Source of the DNA: Lewinellaceae bacterium
GTDB taxonomy: Bacteria; Bacteroidota; Bacteroidia; Chitinophagales; Saprospiraceae
Assembly (NCBI GenBank): GCA_020636075.1
Contig: JACJYO010000002.1
Location: 930,001-994,000, forward strand
Length of the DNA stretch: 64,000 bases
Direction: 5' to 3'
The notes beneath the pieces were generated by a model. That model had not been told where the DNA came from, did no database searches, and worked only from the letters and a program-made list of their open reading frames with translations. The translations under genes and the position numbers were made by a program. Below, piece after piece: positions 36,312-45,926 of the stretch; positions within the stretch are counted from its first letter, which is position 1; every line of letters begins with the position of its first letter.

Positions 36312-37631
36312 ATGTCCGACCTAAAGAAAAAACTCACCCTCTACGGCCTCACCATGATCGCCGTCGGTTCTTGTATTGGTTCCGGCATTTTTGTCACCCC
36401 GGCGCAAATCGTCAACGCCGTACCCAACGCTACCCTGGTACTGGCAGTATGGGCATTGGGCGGCATCATTGCGCTTACCGGGGCACTTACGTTCAGCGAA
36501 TTGGGCGGCATGTTTCCAAAGTCGGGCGGTGTGTATGTGTACCTGAAGGAGGCTTATGGGGATTTAACCGGCTTCCTCTACGGCTGGATCATTCTGCTGG
36601 TGGTTAATACCGGCGCTCTGGCAGGGCTTTGTGTTGCCTTTGCGGAATACCTGAAATTGTTTGCACCGGATATGAGCGAAAACGCTAAAACGGCTATCGC
36701 CGCGTGCACGGTCCTGGCGCTCACCGTGATCAATATGCTCGGCGTTAATGTTAGCCAGGGACTTGCCAACGTATTCACCGGTTTAAAATTGCTGGCTATT
36801 GGGGGGATAATCCTTGCCGGATTTCTATTTTTTGATTCGGCCAATGTAAATCCCGATTTTTCCCTGCGGGAAAATATCCCTGACAACCTCACAACGGCCA
36901 TGCTGACCGGGCTCATCGGCGTGTTGTTTTCCGTAGGCGGCTGGCACCACGCATCCTACCTCGCCGGGGAAGCCATCGATGCGCCGCGCACAGTACCCCG
37001 GGCCATGTTTTTGGGTGTGCTGATCGTACTGGTTATGTACCTGCTCGTCAACCTGGCGTATATGTTTTTGTTGCCGCTGGAAACTATCGCCAAAACACCG
37101 CGCGTGGCCGGGGAGGCCATGGCGACGTTGGCGCCCTGGGGTGGCAAGGCCGTGGCAGTGGCTATTGCGGTGTCAATATTCGGAACGATCAGCATTTACA
37201 CCATGTCGGCGCCGCGCATCTATTTTGCCATGGCCTCTGATGGTATTTTTTTCAAACAACTGGCTGCCGTGCATCCGCGCTGGCACACCCCGGTGACGGC
37301 CATGCTGGTACAGGCCTTTTGGGCAATTGCCGTACTGTTGTTTTTCCGGGGATTGTTTGACCAGATTATCACTTTTGTCACGTTTATGGACATTGCATTT
37401 ATGGGTCTGGCCGGTGCTGCGGTGTTTATGCTGCGCAAAAAACAGCCCGATGCCGACCGGCCCGTAAGAGCCTGGGGCTACCCTTTCGTTCCGCTGGTTT
37501 TCGTATTGATTTCCGCGGCATTTGCCGTAAATGTGCTGCTTGAACGACCTGCACAGGCGCTGCCGGGGTTGGGGCTTTTGATAATTGGTGTGGTTGTGTT
37601 TTTTCTGTTTAAAAAGCAGCGATCTGTTTAA
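36312..37631 (+). CDS. APC-family amino acid permease
   Basis: 439 residues with about twelve predicted membrane helices. The start (LYGLTMIAVGSCIGSGIFVTPA) carries the GSGIF motif of APC transporters, where the substrate backbone binds in the unwound TM1. SELGGMFPKSGGVYVYLKEAYG is the conserved TM2/loop signature, and GWHHASYLAGEAIDAPRTVPRAM marks TM6/loop. Most similar in pattern to LAT/serine-threonine exchanger-like permeases. It sits 37 bp upstream of a sulfur-amino-acid PLP enzyme, which makes joint expression and an amino-acid theme plausible. Confidence 0.9.
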   Translation: MSDLKKKLTLYGLTMIAVGSCIGSGIFVTPAQIVNAVPNATLVLAVWALGGIIALTGALTFSELGGMFPKSGGVYVYLKEAYGDLTGFLYGWIILLVVNTGALAGLCVAFAEYLKLFAPDMSENAKTAIAACTVLALTVINMLGVNVSQGLANVFTGLKLLAIGGIILAGFLFFDSANVNPDFSLRENIPDNLTTAMLTGLIGVLFSVGGWHHASYLAGEAIDAPRTVPRAMFLGVLIVLVMYLLVNLAYMFLLPLETIAKTPRVAGEAMATLAPWGGKAVAVAIAVSIFGTISIYTMSAPRIYFAMASDGIFFKQLAAVHPRWHTPVTAMLVQAFWAIAVLLFFRGLFDQIITFVTFMDIAFMGLAGAAVFMLRKKQPDADRPVRAWGYPFVPLVFVLISAAFAVNVLLERPAQALPGLGLLIIGVVVFFLFKKQRSV

Positions 37632-37668
37632 TTTTTAAAAAAAGCGAACTAAAAGTTCGCGTTACGCT

Positions 37669-38856
37669 ATGCACAAAGATTCTTTCGTAGTCCGAGAAAC
37701 TCCCGACAACCGCACCACTGCTCCACACGTGCTGCCGATTTACGCCACTTCGTCCTTTGTTTTTGAAAACATCGACCAGGGCGTTGAGATTTTTAAAAAC
37801 ATCGAAAGCGGTCACGTGTACAGTCGATACGCCAATCCCACTGTGGACACCGTGGCACGCAAAATTGCCGATCTGGAGACTCTCGGGCTCGACATGCAGG
37901 CCGAAGCCATCATGACCTCCTCCGGCATGTCGGCCATTTCCACGCTGTTCATGGGACTGCTGAAGTCGGGCGACAAGGTGCTGAGTCAGGGAAATCTATA
38001 CGGCGGCACCACTGAACTGCTGGCTTCGGTGTTGCAGCCCTTCGGGATCGAACCGGTGTTCACCGACTTGCGCGACCTGCATGGCGTGGAGGCCATTTTA
38101 AAAGCTGATCCGGCCATAAAAATGCTGTACTGTGAAACACCTGCCAACCCAACACTTGCCTGCGTGGATATTGCAGCACTGACCGATCTGGCGCACCGCT
38201 ATCAAGCCTGGTCGGCTATTGACAACACCTTCTCCACCCCACTGCTCCAGCAACCCTTCGCGCATGGCGTTGACTTCATCGTGCACTCCACCACCAAATA
38301 CCTGAACGGCCACGGCAACAGCATTGCCGGGGTCATCGTTGGCCGCGACCGGGATTTGCTGCGCAAACAAGTCTGGCGCGCCATGAAACTCGCCGGCACC
38401 AACTGCTCGCCCTTCGAGGCCTGGCTCACCCACAACGGCCTCAAAACCTTAGCCCTGCGCATGGAGCGCCACTGCGCAAACGCACTTGCACTAGCCGAAT
38501 TTCTGGAAAAACACCCCGCTGTGGCACGGGTGAATTACCCGGGCCTGCCTTCCCACCCCGACCATGCGCTGGCTAAACGGCAAATGCCCGGAGGCTTCGG
38601 CGGCATGTTGAGTTTTGAACTGCAAGGTGGCATGGAGGCGGGCTTGCGCTGCATGAACCGCATCCGGTTTTGCACGCTGGCGCCCACTTTGGGCGATGTG
38701 GACACGCTGATTTTGCATCCGGCTTCATCGTCGCACCTGAATGTAGCGAAGGAGGTTCGCGAGGCAAACGGCATCACTGATGGAATGATCCGGGTGTCGG
38801 TAGGGATAGAGCATGTGGAGGATATCATGGCGGATTTGGCGCAGGCGATGGAATAG
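37669..38856 (+). CDS. Cys/Met metabolism PLP-dependent enzyme (trans-sulfuration family)
   Basis: 395 residues, normal for the cystathionine gamma-synthase/lyase family. PLP-enzyme marks: YSRYANPTVD, SSGMSAIST, the tyrosine region QGNLYGGT, the Asp in AIDNTFSTP, and the Schiff-base lysine at about residue 210 in HSTTKYLNGHG. The C-terminal GGMLSFEL and HPASSSH...GMIRVSVGIE motifs are present. It could be a methionine gamma-lyase, O-acyl-homoserine sulfhydrylase or cystathionine synthase/lyase; the motifs visible here do not separate these. The short leader holds a small palindrome (GCGAACTAAAAGTTCGC) at 37643-37659. Confidence 0.9.
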   Translation: MHKDSFVVRETPDNRTTAPHVLPIYATSSFVFENIDQGVEIFKNIESGHVYSRYANPTVDTVARKIADLETLGLDMQAEAIMTSSGMSAISTLFMGLLKSGDKVLSQGNLYGGTTELLASVLQPFGIEPVFTDLRDLHGVEAILKADPAIKMLYCETPANPTLACVDIAALTDLAHRYQAWSAIDNTFSTPLLQQPFAHGVDFIVHSTTKYLNGHGNSIAGVIVGRDRDLLRKQVWRAMKLAGTNCSPFEAWLTHNGLKTLALRMERHCANALALAEFLEKHPAVARVNYPGLPSHPDHALAKRQMPGGFGGMLSFELQGGMEAGLRCMNRIRFCTLAPTLGDVDTLILHPASSSHLNVAKEVREANGITDGMIRVSVGIEHVEDIMADLAQAME

Positions 38857-39115
38857 CCTTTGATTCAGCCTTTGGAAGTATCCGGGCAGTATTTTTTCAT
38901 CAAAAAGACATATTTCAGTACGCTCCCGAACCTAATGGCGCGGGAAGCAGCCGCTTTGCACGATATGCACAAGCACTTGCACGATATGCACAAAGAAAGT
39001 TCGTCCAAAAAACCATCCTTTATGATCCGGGCTAAAAAACAATGCGATCCAGGCACATTGAGCCGGATTTGGCTATAAACAATTTCCTCTTTTTCATACT
39101 TCTAAAATCCAAACC

Positions 39116-40198
39116 ATGATGAATTCGTTAAAAATTTCTATCGCAATCGTGCTTTTTAGCTGCATGCTTGGCTGCCAAAAAGAAGCACAAGTTTCCGAGC
39201 AAACCGTTTCGAACCTTTCTGCTACCAACCGCAGTACCATCACTGTTCCAGCCGGTTCCGTGAATGCCCTGGCCGCAGCAGTGGCAGCAGCAGGTTCGGG
39301 TGGCACTGTTATTCTTAAAGCGGGCGAACACACCGAATCGGGCACGATTACTATTCCTTACACCCTGGCACTGACCGGCGAACCCGGCGCTGTTTTGCGC
39401 ATGGCGACAACCCCTTCCACCAACAACTGGGCGCTTGAGCCCCAGGTAGTCGAACCCGTTCTTCATTTTAAAAATGCTTCCGGCCTGCTGCTTGAAGGAC
39501 TGACGATCAAAACGCCGGACACTGCCCCGGGCAACACCGGCATTTTGATTGAAAACAGCGATCAGTTTCGCATTCAAAACTGCCAAATCGAAAACCACCA
39601 AACCGGCATGGTCGTGGTTCGTTCAAGTAACGGGCGTATCGAAAACTGCAAGGTTTTGGGTAGTACCGCCTGGCTGGATGGCGATTTCACCGTAGCCTAC
39701 GGGATAAACATGGTCAGCGGCAATCACAACTTCCTGCTTCGGAACGAAGCGTCGGGGCACGGCGCGGGCATATTCGGTAGCGGGAAAAATGGGTTTATGC
39801 AAAAAAATGATTTACACGACAATGCCACCGGCATCATCCTTTGCACCTTTCCAAAAGAGTTTTTTGAATTGCCCGGTGGCGAACGCGTGCAGGCGGAATA
39901 CTCCGCGCATGCCTGGAAAGTTTCCGACAATATCACACACAATAACTTCGAAGACGGCATTCTGGTCATCGACGGCGCCAACGCCAATGTGCTGATCGAT
40001 AACAACAGTTTCGACAATGGCACCTACGATATTAACCTCACCGGAGACTTGCCCGACTATTTCCACCTGACGTTCCCGCCCTCAAAAAACAACCTGGTCA
40101 AATCGCTAAAATACCGCGATGTACGCATCAAGGATTGTGGCACCCGGAACAACATTATAGGCGGCAAAGAAGTGGATTACACGCTTGATCCCTGTTAG
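39116..40198 (+). CDS. Parallel beta-helix repeat lipoprotein
   Basis: 360 residues. Lipoprotein signal (lipobox MLGC, Cys about residue 21). The rest is a right-handed beta-helix with repeated short N-rich rungs: LLLEGLTIKTPDTAPGNTGI, DQFRIQNCQIENHQTGMVVV, NGRIENCKVLGS, NHNFLLRNEASGHGAGI, DNITHNNFEDGILVIDGANANVLIDNNSF. Many such proteins bind or cleave polysaccharides (NosD/pectate-lyase-like), but catalytic residues cannot be assigned. Two ATGs are adjacent (39116, 39119). The 259-bp stretch before it has no supported gene, only a short direct repeat (CACGATATGCACAA) near 38958-38991. Confidence 0.82.
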   Translation: MMNSLKISIAIVLFSCMLGCQKEAQVSEQTVSNLSATNRSTITVPAGSVNALAAAVAAAGSGGTVILKAGEHTESGTITIPYTLALTGEPGAVLRMATTPSTNNWALEPQVVEPVLHFKNASGLLLEGLTIKTPDTAPGNTGILIENSDQFRIQNCQIENHQTGMVVVRSSNGRIENCKVLGSTAWLDGDFTVAYGINMVSGNHNFLLRNEASGHGAGIFGSGKNGFMQKNDLHDNATGIILCTFPKEFFELPGGERVQAEYSAHAWKVSDNITHNNFEDGILVIDGANANVLIDNNSFDNGTYDINLTGDLPDYFHLTFPPSKNNLVKSLKYRDVRIKDCGTRNNIIGGKEVDYTLDPC

Positions 40199-40238
40199 AT
40201 AAAATAGCGTATTGGGCTGAATTAACTTTCCGAATACA

Positions 40239-40283
40239 TGAGTCATCCCGAATTTTTCAGAGTTGAAGAATTCGGGATTTCTT
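40239..40283. terminator. Hairpin after the beta-helix gene, left part of a split palindrome
   Basis: The arms ATCCCGAATTTTTCA and TGAAGAATTCGGGAT form a 15-bp stem with one mismatch and a 4-nt loop (GAGT), followed by TTTCTTATTTC, so it can terminate the beta-helix transcript. The left boundary (CATGAGTCATCC, from 40236) reappears inverted at 42354-42374 on the far side of the IS. Confidence 0.6.
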
Positions 40284-40325
40284 ATTTCATATTTTTGTGT
40301 AACTTTCTGGAAATGAACATCATTC

Positions 40326-42141
40326 GTTCTTTTTGTCTTGACCTCACGTTTCGCGTAAATGAGTTCCGGTTTGTAAAAGGTCCAAAAATTGTTGATAGAC
40401 GTTCTGCTCCGCTACGAGGCTTAGGATTTTTTGTTGATTCGGGTTTAGTTCAGTCATTTGCACTTTTTCCCCGTCTTGGCTTTTAATCCAAACCACAGCT
40501 ATCCCTCTAAATGCCCGTAATATCATGGGGCTGGTGGGGTTAGTAGTTTTGCGATTTTTATTTCCTGGATAGACCCCTTTGATTTGAACTTTATTTGATG
40601 CAAGTTTTGTTCTTGCTTGATGCTGGATTAGGGTATAAAACCGCATTGCTATTGATAATAGCCGAATTAGCCCCTTTACCCGGCTTGTTTTCTTGAGGTA
40701 AATGGGCAGTAATCCTACATCTCTGTTAATAAAGTAGTCGAATAAATGCTCGATCCTGTATTCATTTCGATAGTTTTTAACTAATTCAGTAGCACCAATA
40801 AGTTGTGCAGGTGCGTTGGTTGCATAAATCTGCCAACCGAGCCGTTGTTGTTTTTGCTTTATTTCTGCTTCATTTCGTTTAATATTTAAATGCAGCGTAA
40901 TCGTTTCACGTTGTTCAGCGGCTCGGTCTTTATGTTTTTGAACAGCATGGTATTGACTGGTTTGCGAACAGTGTATTTCAAAGTATTCAGCCACTCTATA
41001 CTTTGCCAGGATACTTGCGATGCGACCATGTAATGCTTTTAATGTTTTAGGGTTGCGACGCCCTGTTTTGGAAATGACCAGATTTCGGATAGATACTTCA
41101 GCCTCACCAATACGATTATTGAAGGATGTTACTAATCCTTTTGCGTATTCTGGAGAGTAGACCAACAAGCGGCGTTCCTCCCATTCTTGTTTCGGCCCTT
41201 GCATTTTTGTCACTTCGCTTATTTCGTAGAAATAAGCGGGTTTTCTTGTAGCCTCCTCCTCGGTAAACAAACTTGGTAGTTCTTCCACTGGCCAAGGCAC
41301 TTGACCCAAGTAGCTATTTAGTTGTTCTGCAGAACATTGTTTTCGGTTTAGTGGGCACAGGTAATAATCTGAGTTCCTAGCAATTTCCATGCGGTTTGCT
41401 AAACTCCCCAGCTGGGAATCGCCCACATATAAGTTGCCAGATGTTTTTAGCGTTGATCGAACCCTGTTAATGATGGGTACGTAGTGATTTGCATCAGGAC
41501 CGCTTCCCTTGACGATTTCAACAGCTAAAGGCATAGACAATGGATCTAAAGAGGATACCATTACCTTACAAAAGGGTTGATCTGACCGACGTTGTTTACT
41601 ATAACCGTGTGTAAACAGCTCTCCTTTGGGTCGAAACTGAGGAGCGTTGAAGGAATCTGTCCTTACTACTTCAATGCCAGATTCCCTACCTTGAACTGGT
41701 GTTTGAAGCGGGTAGATTTGAAGCAATCTTTCGCCTAATGCTTGCTCAAAAGCATACCAGCGATCTTCACTACTGTATCGATCAAGCAATCGTCCTAAAC
41801 GGTCGTCACAAAAATCTATGCTTCTTAGTTTCGGTACCCCAAGTAATGCTTTTAGAGTCCGGATATGTAAATCTGCCCAATCTTCTACATGGCTAAGTCG
41901 GTGATCGCCTTGGCTCAGAATGTATAGAAGCCAGCCAATTCCAACTTGTCCGCCACTTATCCCTTTCCATAATCCATGATCGGGAAAATATTCATCCAGC
42001 AGGCTAGATAGATCACAACGCTTTAGATGATCGGCTAGTAGGGGAAGGTCGGAAACTTGTTCTACTCGCATGCCGCAATAAACTAACTTTCAAAGAACTA
42101 GTATGCTTTTGCGCGAAACGTGAGCTTGACACAAAAAGAAC
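40326..42141. mobile_element. IS1634-like insertion sequence
   Basis: About 1.8 kb. Terminal inverted repeats 40326-40359 and 42108-42141 are 34 nt with about five mismatches, beginning GTTCTTTTTGT and ending CACGTTTCGCG-AAA. They enclose one intact transposase gene whose C-terminal codons lie inside the left repeat, as is common in IS elements. No target duplication is obvious directly outside these ends, so the exact tips are uncertain. Confidence 0.75.
40344..42071 (-). CDS. IS1634-family transposase (DUF4277 plus DDE domain)
   Basis: 575 residues. The N-terminal region (LKRCDLSSLLDEYFPDHGLW...GGQVGIGWLLYILSQGDHRLSHVEDWA) is the DUF4277 domain typical of IS1634-like elements. The DDE catalytic domain follows: Asp in VVRTDSFNAPQF, Asp in NLYVGDSQLGSL, Glu in the long Y-x-R-E-type region (YRNEYRIEHLFDYF). 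The frame is intact and the inverted repeats are well preserved, so the copy may be active. It catalyses cut-and-paste-type transposition. Orientation is opposite to the beta-helix gene before it. Confidence 0.85.
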   Translation of the reverse strand: MRVEQVSDLPLLADHLKRCDLSSLLDEYFPDHGLWKGISGGQVGIGWLLYILSQGDHRLSHVEDWADLHIRTLKALLGVPKLRSIDFCDDRLGRLLDRYSSEDRWYAFEQALGERLLQIYPLQTPVQGRESGIEVVRTDSFNAPQFRPKGELFTHGYSKQRRSDQPFCKVMVSSLDPLSMPLAVEIVKGSGPDANHYVPIINRVRSTLKTSGNLYVGDSQLGSLANRMEIARNSDYYLCPLNRKQCSAEQLNSYLGQVPWPVEELPSLFTEEEATRKPAYFYEISEVTKMQGPKQEWEERRLLVYSPEYAKGLVTSFNNRIGEAEVSIRNLVISKTGRRNPKTLKALHGRIASILAKYRVAEYFEIHCSQTSQYHAVQKHKDRAAEQRETITLHLNIKRNEAEIKQKQQRLGWQIYATNAPAQLIGATELVKNYRNEYRIEHLFDYFINRDVGLLPIYLKKTSRVKGLIRLLSIAMRFYTLIQHQARTKLASNKVQIKGVYPGNKNRKTTNPTSPMILRAFRGIAVVWIKSQDGEKVQMTELNPNQQKILSLVAEQNVYQQFLDLLQTGTHLRET

Positions 42142-42402
42142 CAAAAAAGTCAAGGCTGTATTCAAATCCTGCGGTTTTGCTTGAAAACTACGGCGGCGCA
42201 AAACCAAACTCGTCCCGATTCGTTCCTCATCGGGACTCAAACAAGGTTTTGCTTCTTCCGCCTCCGTTTTCGCAAAACCGGGATTTGAATAAGGCCGGAT
42301 AAAAGTCTGTGGATGAGGGTAGTATAAAAAAACTTCCCGAACCTTGAAAACACTCAAAATTCAGGATGACTCATGTTTTGTGCTAAGCCCAGTGCCTGCC
42401 CT
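42142..42402. repeat. Noncoding inverted repeat beside the IS
   Basis: From about 42150 to 42300 a long imperfect palindrome is seen: GTATTCAAATCC, CGGTTTTGC, GAAAAC and CGGCGG on the left reappear inverted on the right, around a central GTCCCGAT/ATCGGGAC hairpin (42212-42237). Then 42354-42374 mirrors the CATGAGTCATCC end found at 40236. No gene. Confidence 0.65.
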
Positions 42403-43092
42403 TCAATCCACCAACGACACCCCATTCAAATCCGTAGTCAGCACCTCGCTCATATAATTGAAATAGGGGCGCATGGCTTCGAAAGTCAGTTTCACCTCTT
42501 GCAGGAAATTTTTGCTTGTAACCTCCTTGTCGGTAAAACTACGGTGCACGGTAAAACTTTTTTTGCGAATCAGGTCGATGGCCGGGTTGCTGCTATCAAA
42601 GCCCCGCGGCGCAGTTTTCACTTCGTCGCCTTGCAGGGTTCCGAAGTATTTTTTGAAGGTGGCATCGGCCATGATTTTTCGAATGGGCTGGTCGTCAGCG
42701 GCAAATTCGTCGCGAATCCGCTTCAGGTCCTGTGCATTGGGTTGCCAAAAACCGCCGCCAACAAAGGAAGCCCCCGGTTCGATGTGCAGGTAATAGCCGC
42801 CCCGCAGGCGTTTGGTTGCGCGTTTAAAGCCCGTACCGAAATGATTTTTATAGGGCGATTTATCCTTGGAAAAACGTACATCCCGGTAGATGCGAAACAA
42901 TGTGGAGCCTTCCAGGTGGTCGGTTTCACCCAAGGCTTGTTCAACGGAAGCGACAAATTGCTTCATGTTCCCCAAAGCCGCTTCGTAGCGGTTTTTGTTG
43001 TCCTGAAACCATTCCCGGTTGTTGTTTTCGCCTAGGTCTTTCAAAAACTGCAGGGTAGTGGGTTGGATGGTCATAAGCGGAATTTTATTCAT
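42403..43092 (-). CDS. DUF2461 family protein
   Basis: 229 residues. Family block at the N-terminus: TLQFLKDLGENNNREWFQDNKNRYE, then DVRFSKDKSPYKNHFGTGF and YYLHIEPGASFVGGGFWQP. These are characteristic of DUF2461 (TIGR02453), a widespread cytoplasmic family without assigned activity. Two ATG starts are possible (43092 and 43074); the shorter one begins MTIQPTTLQF and fits the family equally well. A monocistronic unit flanked by the IS region and a 274-bp gap without a recognisable gene. Confidence 0.88.
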   Translation of the reverse strand: MNKIPLMTIQPTTLQFLKDLGENNNREWFQDNKNRYEAALGNMKQFVASVEQALGETDHLEGSTLFRIYRDVRFSKDKSPYKNHFGTGFKRATKRLRGGYYLHIEPGASFVGGGFWQPNAQDLKRIRDEFAADDQPIRKIMADATFKKYFGTLQGDEVKTAPRGFDSSNPAIDLIRKKSFTVHRSFTDKEVTSKNFLQEVKLTFEAMRPYFNYMSEVLTTDLNGVSLVD

Positions 43093-43366
43093 CTAAACTG
43101 GAGTCGTGCATCTGAAACCCCAAAAAACCACGCGGGGTTCACCAATGCCTCTTTGTAACGAATGTTATATTTTTTATAAAACCGGGTTACAGGAATTTTG
43201 CAGTGCACTTCTTTTAAGACGCTTATGTTTTAAACACCAAGGTAGTTTACCAATGAAAAAACCCCGGCCCCTGTTAACGACATCCAACGGCTAATGCCCC
43301 CACCAAATGCCCTCCATAAAATCAAATGTGCGGCCGGTACGCGAGACGTGCCGGCCTTTTTTGTGC

Positions 43367-43867
43367 TCAGGGTGAAGGTGGCCCATAGGTGGTGTGCACG
43401 AGTGTACGACGGGTACGGCCCCAGCCCCTCGAAACCTTAACGATGTATAAATTGTCATAATCGGTCTCCGGGATCGGCGAGACGGCTTGCTGGGAAAGGC
43501 CGTATACCAGTTCGGGCACGGTATTGGAATGCCCGACAACCAGGACGTTTTTGCCCCGCATTTTATCTAGCCGGGCGATCAGGCCTGCCGTAGTATCCGG
43601 TTTGTAGAGGATTAAACTTAAACTTAACGCTGTGGCCAGTGGCTGTGCAGTTTGTTGGGTGCGCTGATAGGTGGATGCAAAAACGGTACTGATGCCTTTG
43701 TCCGACAGGGAATCGCGCAGAATGTTCGCCCGGGTTTCACCTGTTGTGGAGAGTGGAGAATCGGCCGAATTGTTCAGCCGTTCGGCATGGCGCACGATGT
43801 AATACCTTGTTGTACAGGCTGATAACATTATGGCAGTTGCAATCAACAAAAGGGATAGTGTTTTCAT
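43367..43867 (-). CDS. Histidine phosphatase superfamily lipoprotein
   Basis: 166 residues. Lipoprotein signal with lipobox LSAC (Cys18). The branch-1 histidine phosphatase core starts directly after: RHAER at residues 26-30 (catalytic phosphohistidine), TSTYQRTQQTAQPLA, and the second active-site His in VLVVGHSNTVPEL (about residue 109). It is as short as SixA-type phosphatases. Being exported, it probably hydrolyses phosphomonoesters in the periplasm or at the surface, not a cytoplasmic phosphorelay protein; this is inferred from the lipobox. Lies 28 bp downstream of the LVIVD protein gene on the same strand. Confidence 0.87.
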   Translation of the reverse strand: MKTLSLLLIATAIMLSACTTRYYIVRHAERLNNSADSPLSTTGETRANILRDSLSDKGISTVFASTYQRTQQTAQPLATALSLSLILYKPDTTAGLIARLDKMRGKNVLVVGHSNTVPELVYGLSQQAVSPIPETDYDNLYIVKVSRGWGRTRRTLVHTTYGPPSP

Positions 43868-43895
43868 ATTCGGAGTTTTTAGAAAATGGTGCTAG

Positions 43896-45770
43896 TTATT
43901 GTTTAACCAGACGCAGTTGCGTCTGCTCTGTGGCGTCCCAAACCCGTACGGTATAAATGCCGGCGGGCAGCGCAGCTAAATCAAGCGGCACTTGTGCATC
44001 GGGGTCGACTTCCACCGACAAGGAGATTCCGGTTGGTTGCTGGTTGGCGTTCCAAATTTCGACATGCACACGTTCAGAACGGCCGGCCACAACATGCAAG
44101 GTACTCTGCCCGGCAGCAGGATTGGGCCAAAGCGCCGCCTGCAGCCGCTCGCTGTAAACGACCAGCGAGCGTATCGGTGAAAAACTGCTCTTGCCATCGC
44201 GGTCTTTTTGCCGGAGGCGGAAAAAATGTGTCCCCGGCTTCAGGTCCGGAATGCGATAGGTATAATGTGCCGGCATCGTTCCATCGCCTTGCGGCAACAC
44301 GAAGCCGCGCACCTGCCAGTCGTTGCCGGCATTGCTGCTTTGCTGCAACTCAAAACCGGCATTATTGATTTCGGAGGCTGTTTCCCAGGTCAATACGGCA
44401 TCGTTGCCATCCAATCGCGCCTCAAACCGGGTAAGTTCAACCGGAAGCGATCCCTGAGGCAGCAAGGCGACATCGAGCAACGTCAGCACACCATTATCCA
44501 GCGAAACCAGGTGCTCCTGGGTGATATAACCGGTTTTACTGATGCGGACGGTGAAGGCGCCATTTTGCAATTGCCCGATTTTGTAAAGCCCCAGTGCATC
44601 CGTCCGACCAGAAGTAGTCGCGGATAAAACTTGTATGTCAACGGCATTCAACGGGAACCCGGTAATGGCGTCTGTAACAGTCCCTTCGAGGTAGCAGCCC
44701 CGGACGTAATTGGGGGTGAGCACCCAAAGTTCCCCATTACTCGTGTTTTGCGCCTCGATATTTGATGCTACGATGGTGCCGGAAGGCAGATAGGGATACA
44801 CCCCCCAACAACCTTCAAATCCGTTGCCCGAGCCGCCCGGATAGGTGTCGTAGCGCCCGACTTCCACCATATTGGCCGGGCGGGCAACATCGATAATTGC
44901 AAACCCGTCTTTGTACCAGGACGTGACGGCGTAGTCGTTGATTATGTGGGTGTTGTGGACGATGGAACCCGACCCCGGCGTAATTTGAATTTTGTCGAGT
45001 ACGGTAATATTCCCCAGGTTGGAAATATCGTATGCCGTCAGATAAGAATTGCTGACTTCGTCGGTGGTGAAAAGCGTATTGCCCGACAACCAGGTGTTGT
45101 GTGTAAAGTTACTCGTCGTGTTGAATGTAGCCAGCAGCACAGGATTGGTTTTGCTGGTCATGTTTACGATGGCCACTTGTCCGGCATAGATATGCGCCGA
45201 GTACAGCCTGTCGTTGTCGACATAGCCGTCGTGTACGTAGCCGATAAAATTGACGAACCCAACATAAGTAGGGTTGTATGGGTCCGAATTGAGGTTGTAC
45301 ACCTGAGGTCTGCCACCATTAAGGTTGCTGCCGTACACATACAGGTAACCTTTGACTTCATCAATATGCAGGGCATGGCCACGCTGAATCGCACTCCCGC
45401 CGTCTACGGTATGATATGTAAGATTGGAGCCCGGCAAACCATCGAGATCCACAATCTGAATTTTGCTGCCAAACCCTTCCGAAACAACGTAGGCGTAGTG
45501 TGAGTAGGTTTTTATTTCCCGCCAATCGCTGCCTACGCCGGGGATCTGTACAATTTGCTGGGGGTTGTTCGGATCAGTCACATTCACAATAATCAGCCCG
45601 TTATGGGCGCCAACCAGGGCGTATTCGTTACCCCCGGCGGCATAGCCCCAGATGTTGGCCAACGTTTGCCCGTTGAAGGTCATGGTGGCATTATGGGTAA
45701 CATTTACATTTTGGGAAAAAGCAGCGGAAAGGACGGTAACGAATAAAAGTAAAGTCAGTGCAGTGCGCAT
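43896..45770 (-). CDS. LVIVD-repeat, choice-of-anchor-B protein with T9SS C-terminal domain
   Basis: 624 residues from the ATG at 45770, which is directly followed by a signal peptide (LTLLLFVTVLSAAFSQ). Repeated LVIVD-type blades follow (ALVGAHNGLIIVNVTDPNNPQQIVQIP, AYVVSEGFGSKIQIVDLDGLPG, GYLYVYGSNLNGG, AHIYAGQVAIVNMTSKTNPVLL), likely a beta-propeller, then a carboxypeptidase-regulatory-like domain (GCYLEGTVTDAITGFPLNAVDIQV, about residues 365-440), a fibronectin-like segment, and a type A T9SS sorting domain (AALWPNPAAGQSTLHV...LPAGIYTVRV). A surface-bound or secreted protein of unknown target. Confidence 0.88.
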   Translation of the reverse strand: MRTALTLLLFVTVLSAAFSQNVNVTHNATMTFNGQTLANIWGYAAGGNEYALVGAHNGLIIVNVTDPNNPQQIVQIPGVGSDWREIKTYSHYAYVVSEGFGSKIQIVDLDGLPGSNLTYHTVDGGSAIQRGHALHIDEVKGYLYVYGSNLNGGRPQVYNLNSDPYNPTYVGFVNFIGYVHDGYVDNDRLYSAHIYAGQVAIVNMTSKTNPVLLATFNTTSNFTHNTWLSGNTLFTTDEVSNSYLTAYDISNLGNITVLDKIQITPGSGSIVHNTHIINDYAVTSWYKDGFAIIDVARPANMVEVGRYDTYPGGSGNGFEGCWGVYPYLPSGTIVASNIEAQNTSNGELWVLTPNYVRGCYLEGTVTDAITGFPLNAVDIQVLSATTSGRTDALGLYKIGQLQNGAFTVRISKTGYITQEHLVSLDNGVLTLLDVALLPQGSLPVELTRFEARLDGNDAVLTWETASEINNAGFELQQSSNAGNDWQVRGFVLPQGDGTMPAHYTYRIPDLKPGTHFFRLRQKDRDGKSSFSPIRSLVVYSERLQAALWPNPAAGQSTLHVVAGRSERVHVEIWNANQQPTGISLSVEVDPDAQVPLDLAALPAGIYTVRVWDATEQTQLRLVKQ

Positions 45771-45926
45771 GGCTGAAATCGGAACGATAAGAGTCGTGAA
45801 AACAAAAGATGCGGGGATGGGGAATTCAAATGTAACAACTTCAAGGTTACATATCCACCGTAAACATGGCACCCGTTGTGCATAATATTATCATAGTGGG
45901 GGCTTTACTTCAAAATTCATATTTCC

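Noticed and set aside
37632..37668. SAM-responsive riboswitch before the sulfur-amino-acid enzyme
   Set aside because: The leader is only about 37 bp with one small palindrome, too short for a known SAM riboswitch.
38857..39115. Small gene of 72 codons before the beta-helix lipoprotein
   Set aside because: Low-complexity translation with a short internal DNA repeat and no signal of selection; more likely noncoding.
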